A stretch of 64,000 bases of DNA. It comes from Maricaulis sp947259345 (GTDB lineage Bacteria; Pseudomonadota; Alphaproteobacteria; Caulobacterales; Maricaulaceae). The notes below the pieces were generated by a model that saw only the letters and a program-made list of their open reading frames with translations, did no database searches and was not told the origin of the DNA. Below, piece by piece: positions 34,033 to 42,834 of this stretch; positions within the stretch are counted from its first letter, which is position 1; every line of letters starts with the position of its first letter. The stretch covers positions 620,001 through 684,000 of the forward strand of contig OZ244254.1 in assembly GCA_965217205.1 (NCBI GenBank), read 5' to 3'. Position numbers and translations under genes: made by a program.

Positions 34033-36351
34033 CTAGCCCTTCGGCTTGCGCTTCAGCGTGGCGCCTTTCGGGCCCGGCTTTGCGCCCGGCTTGGCGCCAT
34101 CCTTCTTGAAGCCGGGCTTTTTGCCGGCCGGCTTGTCATAGCCGCCCGCCTTTTTCTTGAAACCACCGGCCGCGGGCTTGCGCTTGCGGGCCCAGGAACT
34201 GTCCTCGCCCTTGTCGGGGCGGGCATTGGGATTGGTCAGGTCGCCGGCCGGACGGGGTTTGCGGGCCGGGGCGGCGTCGCCTGCCGCAGCGGGACGTTCG
34301 GCGCGATGCGGCTTGTCCTGACGCGGACGGCGCGGCTTGTCGTCATGGGACGTCTTTTCCCAGGGCTTGTCATCGCCGGTCAGGGGCGTATCGGCCCGGT
34401 CCTGGTGCGGCTTTGGCTTGCCCTTGAAGGGACGGTCGCCATCGGCCTTTTTGCCATAGGGTTTCTTGTCGCCGTAAGGCTTTTTGTCCCCATACGGCTT
34501 TTTGTCGCCGTACGACTTCTTGTCACCATAAGGCTTTTTCTCATAGCGCGGCTTGTCACCCGCAGCGTCGTCGCGCTCGCGTTGATCATGCGGCTTGCGA
34601 TCCTCATAGGATTGCGGCGCGCTGTCATCGCGATTGCGGCTGATCGGATAGCCGTCGCTGTCGGTTTCGCGATGACGGGACTTCTCGCGGTGACGCATTT
34701 TCGGGGTACGGGCATCGGTCGGACCGTCATTGGGGCCGGCGCGCTGCATCTCCGAGCCGTCATCCGGCGAGACGCGGATATTATTCTCTCCGCCGCCATT
34801 TTCGGCCAGGGCCTTGGTGAAGCGTTCGGCGTGCTCGGCATCGATCTCGAACCGGGTTTCGCTCTCGCCGATCTGGATGGCGCCGATCTCGCGCTTGGTG
34901 ACATGACCGAGGCGGCAGATCAGCGGCAAGAGCCAGCGCGGCTCGGCCTTGGCCTTGCGGCCGGCGGACAGGCGATACCAGACACTGGCCTTGAAATTCT
35001 CGCGCGGCTTGCGCTCGGGGCGATCATTCTGCGCGGCGGGACCGGACAGGAGATCCTCGGCCGAGGGCAGGGTCGCCATGCGGGCGCGCAGGAAAGCGGC
35101 GGCCAGCTGCTCGGCGGTGAATTTTTCGAGCAGGGCGTCGGTGTCGACCTTCATCGCCTCGTCGATCTCGTCGGTGAGGATGGGGTCGGCCATCAGGCGT
35201 TCGCGGTCGCGGGCGCGGACATCGTCCGAGCTCGGCGCCTCGGCCCATTCGGCCTGCAGCTTGGCATCGCGCAGGAGGCGATTGGCGCGGCCGCGGCGGG
35301 TGTGCGGCACGATGATCGCGCAGACGCCCTTGGCGCCGGCCCGGCCTGTCCGGCCCGAGCGGTGCAGGAGGACGTCGGAATTGGTCGGCAGGTCGGCATG
35401 AATGACCAGTTCCAGACCGGGCAGATCGATACCGCGGGCGGCGACATCAGTGGCCACACAGACGCGGGCGCGGCCGTCGCGCAAGGCCTGCAGGGCGTGG
35501 GTGCGTTCCTTCTGGGTCAGCTCGCCGGACAGGGCGACGGCGGCAAAGCCGCGATTGCCGAACCGGGCTGACAGGCGGTTCACCGCTTCGCGCGTGGCGC
35601 AGAAGATGATGGCGCGCTCGGCATCGTAATAGCGCAGCACATTGATGATCGCATTCTCGCGATCGGACGGGGCGACCGACAGGGCGCGGTATTCGATATC
35701 GGCGTGCTGGCCGCGCTCGGAGACCGTCGAGATGCGCAGGGCATCCTTCTGGAAGCGGCGGGCGATATCGGCGATGGCGCGCGGCACGGTGGCCGAGAAC
35801 AAGAGGGTGCGACGGCTCGCCGGGGCGGCGTCGAGAATGTATTCGAGGTCTTCCCGGAAGCCGAAATCGAGCATCTCGTCGGCTTCGTCCAGGACCACGG
35901 CCTTGAGCTGGGACATGTCCAGCGCGCCACGTTCGATATGGTCGCGCAGACGGCCCGGCGTGCCGACCACGATGTGGCAGCCGCGCTCGAGATTGCGGCG
36001 CTCGGTGCGCGGATCCATGCCGCCCACACAGGAGGCGATCTGGCCGCGTGCTTCGCCATAGAGCCAGGCCAGTTCGCGCTGGACCTGCAGGGCCAGTTCG
36101 CGCGTCGGCGCGACGATCAGGGCCATGGGCAGGTCGGGGGAATTGAAGCTGGTATCGTCGCCGAGCAGGGTCGGGGCGAGGGCCATGCCGAAGGCGGCGG
36201 TCTTGCCCGAGCCGGTCTGGGCCGAGACCAGCAGGTCGCGCCCGTCGGCCTCTTCCGCGATCACGGCGGACTGGACTTCGGTGAGGGCAGAATAGCCCTT
36301 CTTTTCAAGCGCAGCGGCAAGCGCCGGCGCAATGCGGGGATTCAAGGTCAT
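34033..36351 (-). CDS. DEAD-box RNA helicase with long basic tail (DbpA/DeaD-like)
   Basis: This 772-residue protein has a helicase core in residues 1-370: AQTGSGKT (motif I), PTRELA, TPGR, DEAD, SAT, and HRSGRTGR in the second RecA domain. A region near 470-550 (RLGHVTKREIGAIQI) looks like a DbpA-type RNA-binding domain. The last 220 residues are Lys/Arg/Asp/Pro-rich and disordered. They include a six-residue tandem repeat and a terminal segment rich in KPGAKPG. It should act in ribosome assembly or RNA turnover, with the tail raising RNA affinity. Confidence 0.9.
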   Translation of the reverse strand: MTLNPRIAPALAAALEKKGYSALTEVQSAVIAEEADGRDLLVSAQTGSGKTAAFGMALAPTLLGDDTSFNSPDLPMALIVAPTRELALQVQRELAWLYGEARGQIASCVGGMDPRTERRNLERGCHIVVGTPGRLRDHIERGALDMSQLKAVVLDEADEMLDFGFREDLEYILDAAPASRRTLLFSATVPRAIADIARRFQKDALRISTVSERGQHADIEYRALSVAPSDRENAIINVLRYYDAERAIIFCATREAVNRLSARFGNRGFAAVALSGELTQKERTHALQALRDGRARVCVATDVAARGIDLPGLELVIHADLPTNSDVLLHRSGRTGRAGAKGVCAIIVPHTRRGRANRLLRDAKLQAEWAEAPSSDDVRARDRERLMADPILTDEIDEAMKVDTDALLEKFTAEQLAAAFLRARMATLPSAEDLLSGPAAQNDRPERKPRENFKASVWYRLSAGRKAKAEPRWLLPLICRLGHVTKREIGAIQIGESETRFEIDAEHAERFTKALAENGGGENNIRVSPDDGSEMQRAGPNDGPTDARTPKMRHREKSRHRETDSDGYPISRNRDDSAPQSYEDRKPHDQRERDDAAGDKPRYEKKPYGDKKSYGDKKPYGDKKPYGDKKPYGKKADGDRPFKGKPKPHQDRADTPLTGDDKPWEKTSHDDKPRRPRQDKPHRAERPAAAGDAAPARKPRPAGDLTNPNARPDKGEDSSWARKRKPAAGGFKKKAGGYDKPAGKKPGFKKDGAKPGAKPGPKGATLKRKPKG
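34447..34545 (-). repeat. Coding tandem repeat (YGDKKP units) in the helicase tail
   Basis: Ninety-nine bases encode YEKKP, four units of YGDKKP/S and YGKK. Each full unit is 18 bases. The units differ at third positions (TAT/TAC, GGT/GGC/GGG, AAA/AAG), so the protein repeat is kept under selection or old rather than freshly duplicated. Confidence 0.9.
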
Positions 36352-36547
36352 ATAAAGCTGTTTCCAGTGCCAAAATGCCGGCCAAACCCATCAATGGCCG
36401 GGTTCCATCAGTGTCCCGGTAAGGACGCCGATAAAAGGCGACTGGCCGGAATAGCGAGGCATGTAGCACAGGCTGGCCACAAAAGGCCAATGGTGTGGCA
36501 GCAGGGCGGGCATGCAGATGTGGGGGTGAAGGATGGGACGGATAAGG

Positions 36548-36973
36548 TCAGGGAATGTGGGCATAGGCCTCTTCGAGAAACGCGTCTGCTGATCCCATCG
36601 TCGAGAGAAGCTGCTGGTCGGCCCAGTGCGCGTCGGCGAAGGCCGGGCAATGCTCGACAATCTCGCTACCTGAGGCACTCAGGCGCAGCGCGCGCAGGCC
36701 GTCACTTGGTGCCAACTCAACGACGAAGCCGAAATTCGAAATAAAGTACTGCTCTCCGGACTGCTCGATCATGACTGTGTAGGTGCCACAGGCGAAGGCT
36801 CCTTCAACGCTGAGATCGTCCACCGTCAGTGTGAATTCGGGCACCCGTCTCGCCTCACCCAGCGCGACATCAAGGGCATCGTGCAAGGTCACCTCAACTA
36901 CTGTCCGGTCGATCTGCGGATTGGTCCCAGCTGTGAGCGCGATGGCGGCGCTGACGAGTGATAGAAAAGGCAT
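36548..36973 (-). CDS. Small secreted protein of unknown function
   Basis: This 141-residue protein has a probable signal peptide (MPFLSLVSAAIALTAG). Two Cys (FACGTY and EHCPAF) may form a disulfide in the mature part. I recognise no family. AAGAAAGA lies upstream of the ATG. The 196 bases toward the helicase gene contain no gene I can support. Confidence 0.55.
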   Translation of the reverse strand: MPFLSLVSAAIALTAGTNPQIDRTVVEVTLHDALDVALGEARRVPEFTLTVDDLSVEGAFACGTYTVMIEQSGEQYFISNFGFVVELAPSDGLRALRLSASGSEIVEHCPAFADAHWADQQLLSTMGSADAFLEEAYAHIP

Positions 36974-37080
36974 GATGGATCTTTCTTGAGCAAATCAGGC
37001 GTAGGGAGACATCTTGAAAGTTAAACGTGTAACGCGCGGTAAACGCCGTCAGCGTCTGGAATGTGCGACCCGGGCGCATG

Positions 37081-37333
37081 CTCCGATTCAAACGGCCCGC
37101 TGGCTGACAAGTGATTCAAGGATGGATCAGGGCGTGGCGCGTTGGGACACCGCGTTCCAGCAAGACCTGTCCTCACTCCCACCGTCATCCCACGGTCCCG
37201 GCGCCTGCCGGGATCCGGGGGACCTCAGCGCTTGGGGCGCGAGGTGAAGCGGTGAGGCTGGGGCCAGTACTGCGAACCTCTTAGTCGAGGTCCCCCGGAT
37301 GCCCGCTTTGCGGTCACCGTGGGATGACGGTGG
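37081..37333. repeat. Half type 3 repeat followed by a type 1-related palindrome
   Basis: At 37081-37140 lies a type 3 half element (GCCCGCTGGCTGACAAGTGATT). From 37189 to 37333 a 145-bp palindrome reads CCACCGTCATCCCACGG at one end and CCGTGGGATGACGGTGG at the other, with inner GGGGGACCTC and GAGGTCCCCC. It shares the GTCATCCC...GGACC plan of type 1 but differs in sequence. These fill the 36974-37374 gap. Confidence 0.8.
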
Positions 37334-37374
37334 TGGCGAGGTTGAGAAGACCGGACCCCGCTCCAGGCCCGCGC

Positions 37375-38958
37375 CTACCTCTTATCCGCCTGCAGGATCA
37401 GCTTCCTGTAATCATTCAGATTGCCGTCATAGCGTTTCGCGCGGCCGTCCTTGACCAGCCAGAGCTGGTCGGCGGTGCCTTCGGCGAGATAGACGTCGTG
37501 GGTGATCAGGACGACGGCGCCATTATAGTCGTTGAGGGCGTAGATCAGGGCTTCGCGGCTGTCGATATCGAGGTGCGAGGTCGGCTCGTCGAGGATCAGG
37601 ATGTGCGGCTTGTCCAGCGACATCAGGCCCAGCAGGAGCCGGACTTTCTCGCCGCCCGAGAGCTTTTCGATATTGGTCTCGACTTTCTCGTGCGGAAAGC
37701 CCATTGCGGCTGACACGGCGCGGCAGCGGGACGGCGCCGTGCCTTCGGGCAGGGCGTCGCGGACATGGTCGAGCACGGTCTCGCCGGGATGGAGTTCATC
37801 CATCTGGTCCTGGGAGAAATAGCCGATGCGCAGGGAGCGCGCGGCCGTGCGCTCACCGGCCATCAGCGGCAGGCGCCGGGCGATGGATTTGACCAGTGTC
37901 GTCTTGCCCTGGCCATTGGCGCCGACAATGGCGATGCGATCATCGGGATCGAGGCGCAGATCGATCTTGTCGAGAATTTTCGCATCCTCGCCATAACCCA
38001 CCGCCGCATCGCGCAATTGCAGGAGCGGGGCGTTGAGCTTGTCGGTCGAGGTGGGGAAGGAAAAGGGCGTCGTGCGCTCGGCGATCGGAATGGAGATTTC
38101 CTGCATTTTCTGCAGGCGTTTCACGCGCGACTGGGCCTGGCTGGCCTTGGAGGCCTTGGCGCCAAAACGGTCGACGAAGGATTGCAGATGGGCGCGATCG
38201 GCTTCCTGCTTGGCGCGCTGGCTTTCCAGCAGGGCGGTCTTGGCCGCGCGCAGTTTCAGCCAGGCATCATAACCGCCCGGCGAGATGGAGAGCTGTTTGT
38301 GCTCCAGCGCCAGGGTGTGGGTGACGCAGCGGTTCAGCATTTCCCGGTCGTGCGAGACGATCAGCACGGTGTGGGGATATCGTTTGAGATAGGTTTCCAG
38401 CCAGGCCGCGCCTTCAAGGTCGAGATAATTGGTCGGCTCGTCGAGCAGCAACAGGTCGGGCTCGGAAAACAGGACGCCGGCAATGGCGGCGCGCATGCGC
38501 CAGCCACCGGAGAACTCGCGCGTCGGACGGGCGAGGTCGGCATCGCTGAAGCCCAGACCCATCAGCACTTCCGCGGCGCGGGCTTCAGCCGACCAGGCAT
38601 CGATATCGGCCAGGCGCTCAAAGATCGCGGCGATCCGGTCGGGATCGGTGGCGCTTTCCGATTCCTGCATCAAAGCGTGACGCTCGGCATCGGTGGCCAG
38701 CACGACCTCGAGAATGGTCATGTCGGAGGGCTGGACCTCCTGGGCGACCCAGCCCATGCGGGCGCCACGCTGCAGGCGGATGGGCGAATCCGAGGAGGGC
38801 TGGTCGATCTCTTCGCGGATGATGCGCAGCAGGGTCGACTTGCCGGTGCCATTGCGACCGACCAGGCCGACCTTCCAGCCGCCGGAGATTTGCGCCGAGG
38901 CATTTTCGAACAGGGACCGTTCGCCGATGCGATAGTCGAGATTGGAAATCGTAAGCAT
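37375..38958 (-). CDS. ABC-F family ATPase
   Basis: This 527-residue soluble protein has two ABC domains and no membrane part. Walker A motifs are GRNGTGKST and GANGQGKTT, signatures are FSGGWRMR and LSGGEKVR, and both DEPT Walker B regions are present. The linker between domains (about 240-310) is charged and helical. ABC-F proteins act on ribosomes as translation factors or protection proteins. It resembles the YheS/Uup type rather than a drug-resistance member, but the exact subgroup needs alignment. Confidence 0.88.
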   Translation of the reverse strand: MLTISNLDYRIGERSLFENASAQISGGWKVGLVGRNGTGKSTLLRIIREEIDQPSSDSPIRLQRGARMGWVAQEVQPSDMTILEVVLATDAERHALMQESESATDPDRIAAIFERLADIDAWSAEARAAEVLMGLGFSDADLARPTREFSGGWRMRAAIAGVLFSEPDLLLLDEPTNYLDLEGAAWLETYLKRYPHTVLIVSHDREMLNRCVTHTLALEHKQLSISPGGYDAWLKLRAAKTALLESQRAKQEADRAHLQSFVDRFGAKASKASQAQSRVKRLQKMQEISIPIAERTTPFSFPTSTDKLNAPLLQLRDAAVGYGEDAKILDKIDLRLDPDDRIAIVGANGQGKTTLVKSIARRLPLMAGERTAARSLRIGYFSQDQMDELHPGETVLDHVRDALPEGTAPSRCRAVSAAMGFPHEKVETNIEKLSGGEKVRLLLGLMSLDKPHILILDEPTSHLDIDSREALIYALNDYNGAVVLITHDVYLAEGTADQLWLVKDGRAKRYDGNLNDYRKLILQADKR

Positions 38959-39073
38959 CGTGTCGGTCGAACTTTCACTGCGCGGGCGGGACGGGGGATC
39001 GCGGAGCCGGGGTCATAGCGCTTGGGATGGCATTCGGCCAGCGCAGCCTGCGGTGCCAGTGAAAACGCGAGAC

Positions 39074-39192
39074 TTGTCGTCCCTGCCGTATGTCCCGCGA
39101 AGGCGGGACGCAGAGCGGGAACCTATGTGGCGGCGACCAGCTAGGTCCCTGATTTTCGCCCGGCGTTCGCCGGGCATCCTTCGGGGATGACA
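39074..39192. repeat. Type 1 palindromic intergenic repeat (beta-alpha, diverged)
   Basis: A 119-bp copy with slightly altered ends (TTGTCGTCCC and GGGATGACA) and inner GGAACCTA...CTAGGTCCC. It sits 54 bases past the stop of the gene at 39246-40178. It is the most diverged of the seven copies. Confidence 0.85.
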
Positions 39193-39245
39193 CGTGAATA
39201 ATCGCGCGCGATGGGGTCTGGTACGCAGGAGCGATGAAGGCAGAC

Positions 39246-40178
39246 TTACGGCGCGGACGGTTCGGGCGCGGAGCTGCCCGCCAGATCGCGCTGATCGCCG
39301 CCACGCAGGAAGGCGAGGGCAGCCGCGAAGTCACCGATCTCGATGTAGTGACTGGCGGTGATGCGACCATGGCGGTCCATCAGATCGATGCGGGCGGCTT
39401 CGCGCGGATCGCGGGCGGCGAGCGCGTCGGCGGCGCTCATCGGGAAATCGAACAGGGTGGCGGCGTCTTCCGTCTCGGCCAGAGTGGCGGCAAGACGTCC
39501 GGCATTGTGGCCACGGGCCCAGATCCGGGTCTCGGCAAAGCGCGGCGGAGTCCAGCGCGCCCAGGCGGCCTCGGTCGGGCCGGCATAGATGCCCCCCATC
39601 GTGGCGTCATAAAGCGTCGGCTGACGGTCCATGTCACGCAGGACAAGGATTGCGGACGTCGCATCGGGCTGACCGGCCAGCGCGAAACTCAGCTGGCGGC
39701 GATCATCGCGCGTGCTGACACCGACGACGAAATCCCCCTGATCCTGGCGGATCGACCAGACCGGCGTGTCCGGCATCACCGTGCGGCTGGCCGTCCAGGT
39801 GAAATGGCGACCGGGAAACTCCATCGCCGGAATGCGGACCCAGCCGGCATAGGCGTTGACCACCCGGTGTTGCAGATCGGCGACCGCGTCATCGGCACAG
39901 GCGATACCGGCCGCCTGGCGGTGCAGATCGGCCGTGTAATCGTCCAGCGCCTGGCGCGCGATGCCCTCGCGCAGGAGGAGGCCGCGGGCCTGGAGGCGCG
40001 CGGCGTCCAGCGCATTGCGCTGACCGTCCGTGAACAGGTGGCAGCGATCATCCACGGCCAGGGCCAGCTGACGTTCGCCAAAAATGGCTGCGGCGGCGTC
40101 ATCGGCGAGGGCCGCATGGCCCATCCCGGTCAGGCCGAGGCCCAGCCCGAGGACAATCGCTTTCATTCTGGCGTGCAT
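39246..40178 (-). CDS. Secreted protein of unknown function
   Basis: From ATG 40178 the 310-residue product has a signal peptide (MKAIVLGLGLGLTGMGHAALA). The mature part contains two Cys (DRCHLF, IACADD) and Trp-rich beta-like segments (WTASRTVMPDTPVWSI). No domain is recognised. The start is uncertain: ATG codons at 40196 and 40166 are also possible. The downstream gene of the pair read on this strand is the ABC-F gene, beyond a repeat. Confidence 0.6.
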   Translation of the reverse strand: MHARMKAIVLGLGLGLTGMGHAALADDAAAAIFGERQLALAVDDRCHLFTDGQRNALDAARLQARGLLLREGIARQALDDYTADLHRQAAGIACADDAVADLQHRVVNAYAGWVRIPAMEFPGRHFTWTASRTVMPDTPVWSIRQDQGDFVVGVSTRDDRRQLSFALAGQPDATSAILVLRDMDRQPTLYDATMGGIYAGPTEAAWARWTPPRFAETRIWARGHNAGRLAATLAETEDAATLFDFPMSAADALAARDPREAARIDLMDRHGRITASHYIEIGDFAAALAFLRGGDQRDLAGSSAPEPSAP

Positions 40179-40267
40179 GACAAATCCCGCTTGCATGGGG
40201 AGATGTCTAACAGGCTGAGTTTGATGCGGCGTGAAGAAGGGTAGTTAATTCTCTGCGAATTCAATCA

Positions 40268-41938
40268 CTAGGATTGCGCGGAAACCCGCTTGCGACGTCC
40301 CAGAAAGCCGCGCATCAGGAGCAGGAAGGCGGCGCCGAACAGAATGAAGGCGGCGTCACGCGTATGGTCGACCGCAAATTCACGCGCCCGTTCTGACAGG
40401 GTCGGCGAGACCACCGCATAATCCAGCGCCGTGACACCGCGGGCACTCCAGACAGCGGCCCGGCCTTCCAGCGCCATCCACAGATCGGAGCGGGCCAGTG
40501 ACCGTCCGGCCGCCTCGAAGGAGGCGATGTCCGGCGCCGTCAGCGTGGCGATCCAGCGGCTTTGATTGGCCTGGTCGCGGAAGAGCGAGGCTACGCCGAT
40601 CCCGACCTCGGCGCCGGCTTCAACATCGCCGGCGTCGGCATAGGCTGCGGCGGCAAGGCGCATCAGGCCACGCTGGCCGCGCGACCGTTCGGCAGCGCGC
40701 AATGCGGCGCGAAGCTCGGCCGGGGCATTGCGGTCGATCGCCGCGATTTCGGTCGAGCCCGGGCCGATGACGAGGAGATTGTGATTGGCGGGCGCTGTCG
40801 CGTCAGCATCGCCATACCAGGCATAGAGCCAGGCTTCGCCGCTGATCAGGGCGGCGCGGGCCATGACGGACAGGGCACCATGCCGATCGGCATCGAAACG
40901 GGTCGAGAACTGGACTGCCGTGCGCGAACCCTGGTCAGCCGAGAAAGGCAGGCCCGTATCGGCAAAGGTCCTCAGGTCGGCATTGGCGTGCAGGGTGCGG
41001 GCATCGCGGACCTGGCGGGTGCCCAGTCGCGTGGCTGTCATCGCATCCGAGGCGAGAAAACTGCGTTGATAGCCATCGAAGGAGCGAGCCGCCATCAGGC
41101 GGGCGGCCGCCGTGGCTTCATCGAGATAGCGACCGGTGATGATGAGGTGCGGGATGCCGTCATTGCGGAAGGCGATTTCGGGGCCGGTGGACAGGTCACC
41201 GGAGCGCAGGGCCGCGCGATCATCGGCGGCAAGGCGGGCATTGTCGCCAATGCGAACAACCAGATCGGCCTCTTCGGCATTGGCGGTGAAAAGCGGGACC
41301 GAGCCGGCGCGCAGGGCAAGCCCCTGCGCCACAAGGGCTTCCAGCGTCACGCGTTCGCGGCTGTCCTCGGTGAGAAGCGCGATCCGCCGCGGCGCGGCAT
41401 AATCGGCGCCGAGCGCGTGTTCCAGATCATCCAGCGTGTCGATCGCGGCAACCGGTTCCAGGGTCAGGCGCATCTGCGAGCGCCGGGCATCGACAATCCA
41501 GCCAGCCGCCGGGGTGTCTGTGGTGTAGGCGATCTCGAGTGTATTATCGCCGGCGCGGAAATCGGCGGAGAAGAGGGCGAAGCGCGCTTCCATGGCCCGG
41601 GCCTGGGGGCGGATGGTGATGGCTTCGCCGCCATTGACCGAGACATGGATGAGACCGGATGTGCTGTCGCTGGCCGGACGGGCGGCGAGGCGAAGCCAGG
41701 CTTCCGTGGTGTCGACATTCGGCGGCAGGGAGAAATGGATCTGCGCCCGCTCACGTGATGTGGACAGGATGAAGGCGTTTGAACCGCCATCAAGGTCCGC
41801 AAGACTGCGCTCTTCCGTATTGACCGGAATCGTCTCTACTGCGCTGGCAGCCGGATTGTCCTGTCCCCAGACGGCCATCGGGCCGGACGCAAGGATGGCC
41901 AATGCGGCGACCGCAGACGACAATACTCTTACAAACAT
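40268..41938 (-). CDS. BcsB-like periplasmic membrane-anchored protein (orphan)
   Basis: The start at ATG 41938 has GGGAGC upstream and gives 556 residues. A signal peptide (AVAALAILASGPMAVWG) is followed by beta-rich carbohydrate-binding-like domains and ends in one membrane helix (FILFGAAFLLLMRGFLG) with a basic tail (RRKRV). This is the plan of BcsB, the periplasmic partner of cellulose synthase, and the VNGG and DNTLEIAY segments fit that family. No BcsA or other polysaccharide gene is nearby, so the assignment is tentative. Confidence 0.6.
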   Translation of the reverse strand: MFVRVLSSAVAALAILASGPMAVWGQDNPAASAVETIPVNTEERSLADLDGGSNAFILSTSRERAQIHFSLPPNVDTTEAWLRLAARPASDSTSGLIHVSVNGGEAITIRPQARAMEARFALFSADFRAGDNTLEIAYTTDTPAAGWIVDARRSQMRLTLEPVAAIDTLDDLEHALGADYAAPRRIALLTEDSRERVTLEALVAQGLALRAGSVPLFTANAEEADLVVRIGDNARLAADDRAALRSGDLSTGPEIAFRNDGIPHLIITGRYLDEATAAARLMAARSFDGYQRSFLASDAMTATRLGTRQVRDARTLHANADLRTFADTGLPFSADQGSRTAVQFSTRFDADRHGALSVMARAALISGEAWLYAWYGDADATAPANHNLLVIGPGSTEIAAIDRNAPAELRAALRAAERSRGQRGLMRLAAAAYADAGDVEAGAEVGIGVASLFRDQANQSRWIATLTAPDIASFEAAGRSLARSDLWMALEGRAAVWSARGVTALDYAVVSPTLSERAREFAVDHTRDAAFILFGAAFLLLMRGFLGRRKRVSAQS

Positions 41939-41995
41939 GAAACGCTCCCTCACCCGTTTACAGATTATTAAGCAATTGGGCTGCCAGCAATCGAA

Positions 41996-42325
41996 ATGAG
42001 TGCTCTGAAATCGAAATTCTGGCTGGATGCCTTGATACGCAGGGCTGAATCAGCGTTTGCGTCGGCTTATGTGATTCGCCGGGGAGACGAAGATGCCGGG
42101 GCGATACTCGTGAAAGTGGTATCGGGGTCGCAACTGGCACACCTTTATGTCCCGTCGCGGGACGATCAGGGTGAGCGGATCTGGACCCGGCGTCCCGAGA
42201 CGGATGAGGCGAGCCTGGATGCCTATTGCCACAAGCGGGCCGATCAGGATCCGGATATCTGGATCGTCGAGATCGAGGATCGGCAGGGGCGCCATTTCCT
42301 GACCGAGCCGGTAGAAAATCCTTAA
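41996..42325 (+). CDS. DUF1491-family protein
   Basis: This 109-residue cytoplasmic protein has the family pattern FWLDALIRRAE at the N terminus and DPDIWIVEIED near the C terminus. DUF1491 is restricted largely to alphaproteobacteria and has no assigned function. It is divergent from the BcsB-like gene, with only 57 bases between starts. Confidence 0.75.
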   Translation: MSALKSKFWLDALIRRAESAFASAYVIRRGDEDAGAILVKVVSGSQLAHLYVPSRDDQGERIWTRRPETDEASLDAYCHKRADQDPDIWIVEIEDRQGRHFLTEPVENP

Positions 42326-42380
42326 CGCACCGGCGCTAGGCTGGGAGGGTTCAAATTGCTCCTAGCGCTTCGGGTTCGCC

Positions 42381-42770
42381 ATGTTGTTTCTCTTCAACGA
42401 TGTCGTTTTCGATCTGGGGGATCTGAACGGGGTTTTGCGCTCTGGCCAAATCCCGCTCTCGCCCGAGCAGATCGAGACTCTGACCGCCGCCCAGCTCAAT
42501 AGCCTGGTCCGGGAAGCTGTCTTCGCTGATCCCAATATTGCTCATAACAAGCCGGAACATGTGCGCCACCTGGTCGCCCTGATCAGCTATGTCGCGCCGG
42601 GCGCGAACGCCCTGCTGGCCGTCCGCCCCGACGGGGCTGCGAGCCATGCCGAGGTCGGGCTGCGCTATGCCAATGTCACGATCACGACCCTGGCCTCGCT
42701 GTGGAAGGACCAGGAGCTGGGCTATCTCACGGCCGGGCAGATCAATGACCAGGTCTGGCTTGCCGCGTGA
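42381..42770 (+). CDS. Conserved-looking hypothetical protein
   Basis: This 129-residue protein of mixed hydrophobicity has no signal peptide or membrane helix. I do not recognise a domain. Its codon use fits the neighbours, and it lies in line between the DUF1491 gene and prfC, 55 bases after the former, so a real gene is likely. Confidence 0.55.
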   Translation: MLFLFNDVVFDLGDLNGVLRSGQIPLSPEQIETLTAAQLNSLVREAVFADPNIAHNKPEHVRHLVALISYVAPGANALLAVRPDGAASHAEVGLRYANVTITTLASLWKDQELGYLTAGQINDQVWLAA

Positions 42771-42834
42771 GGTGACTTGCGCGCGGGGGCGGTAACAGGG
42801 TAACCGGACGCCCTGCATCACACATGAGCCCGCC

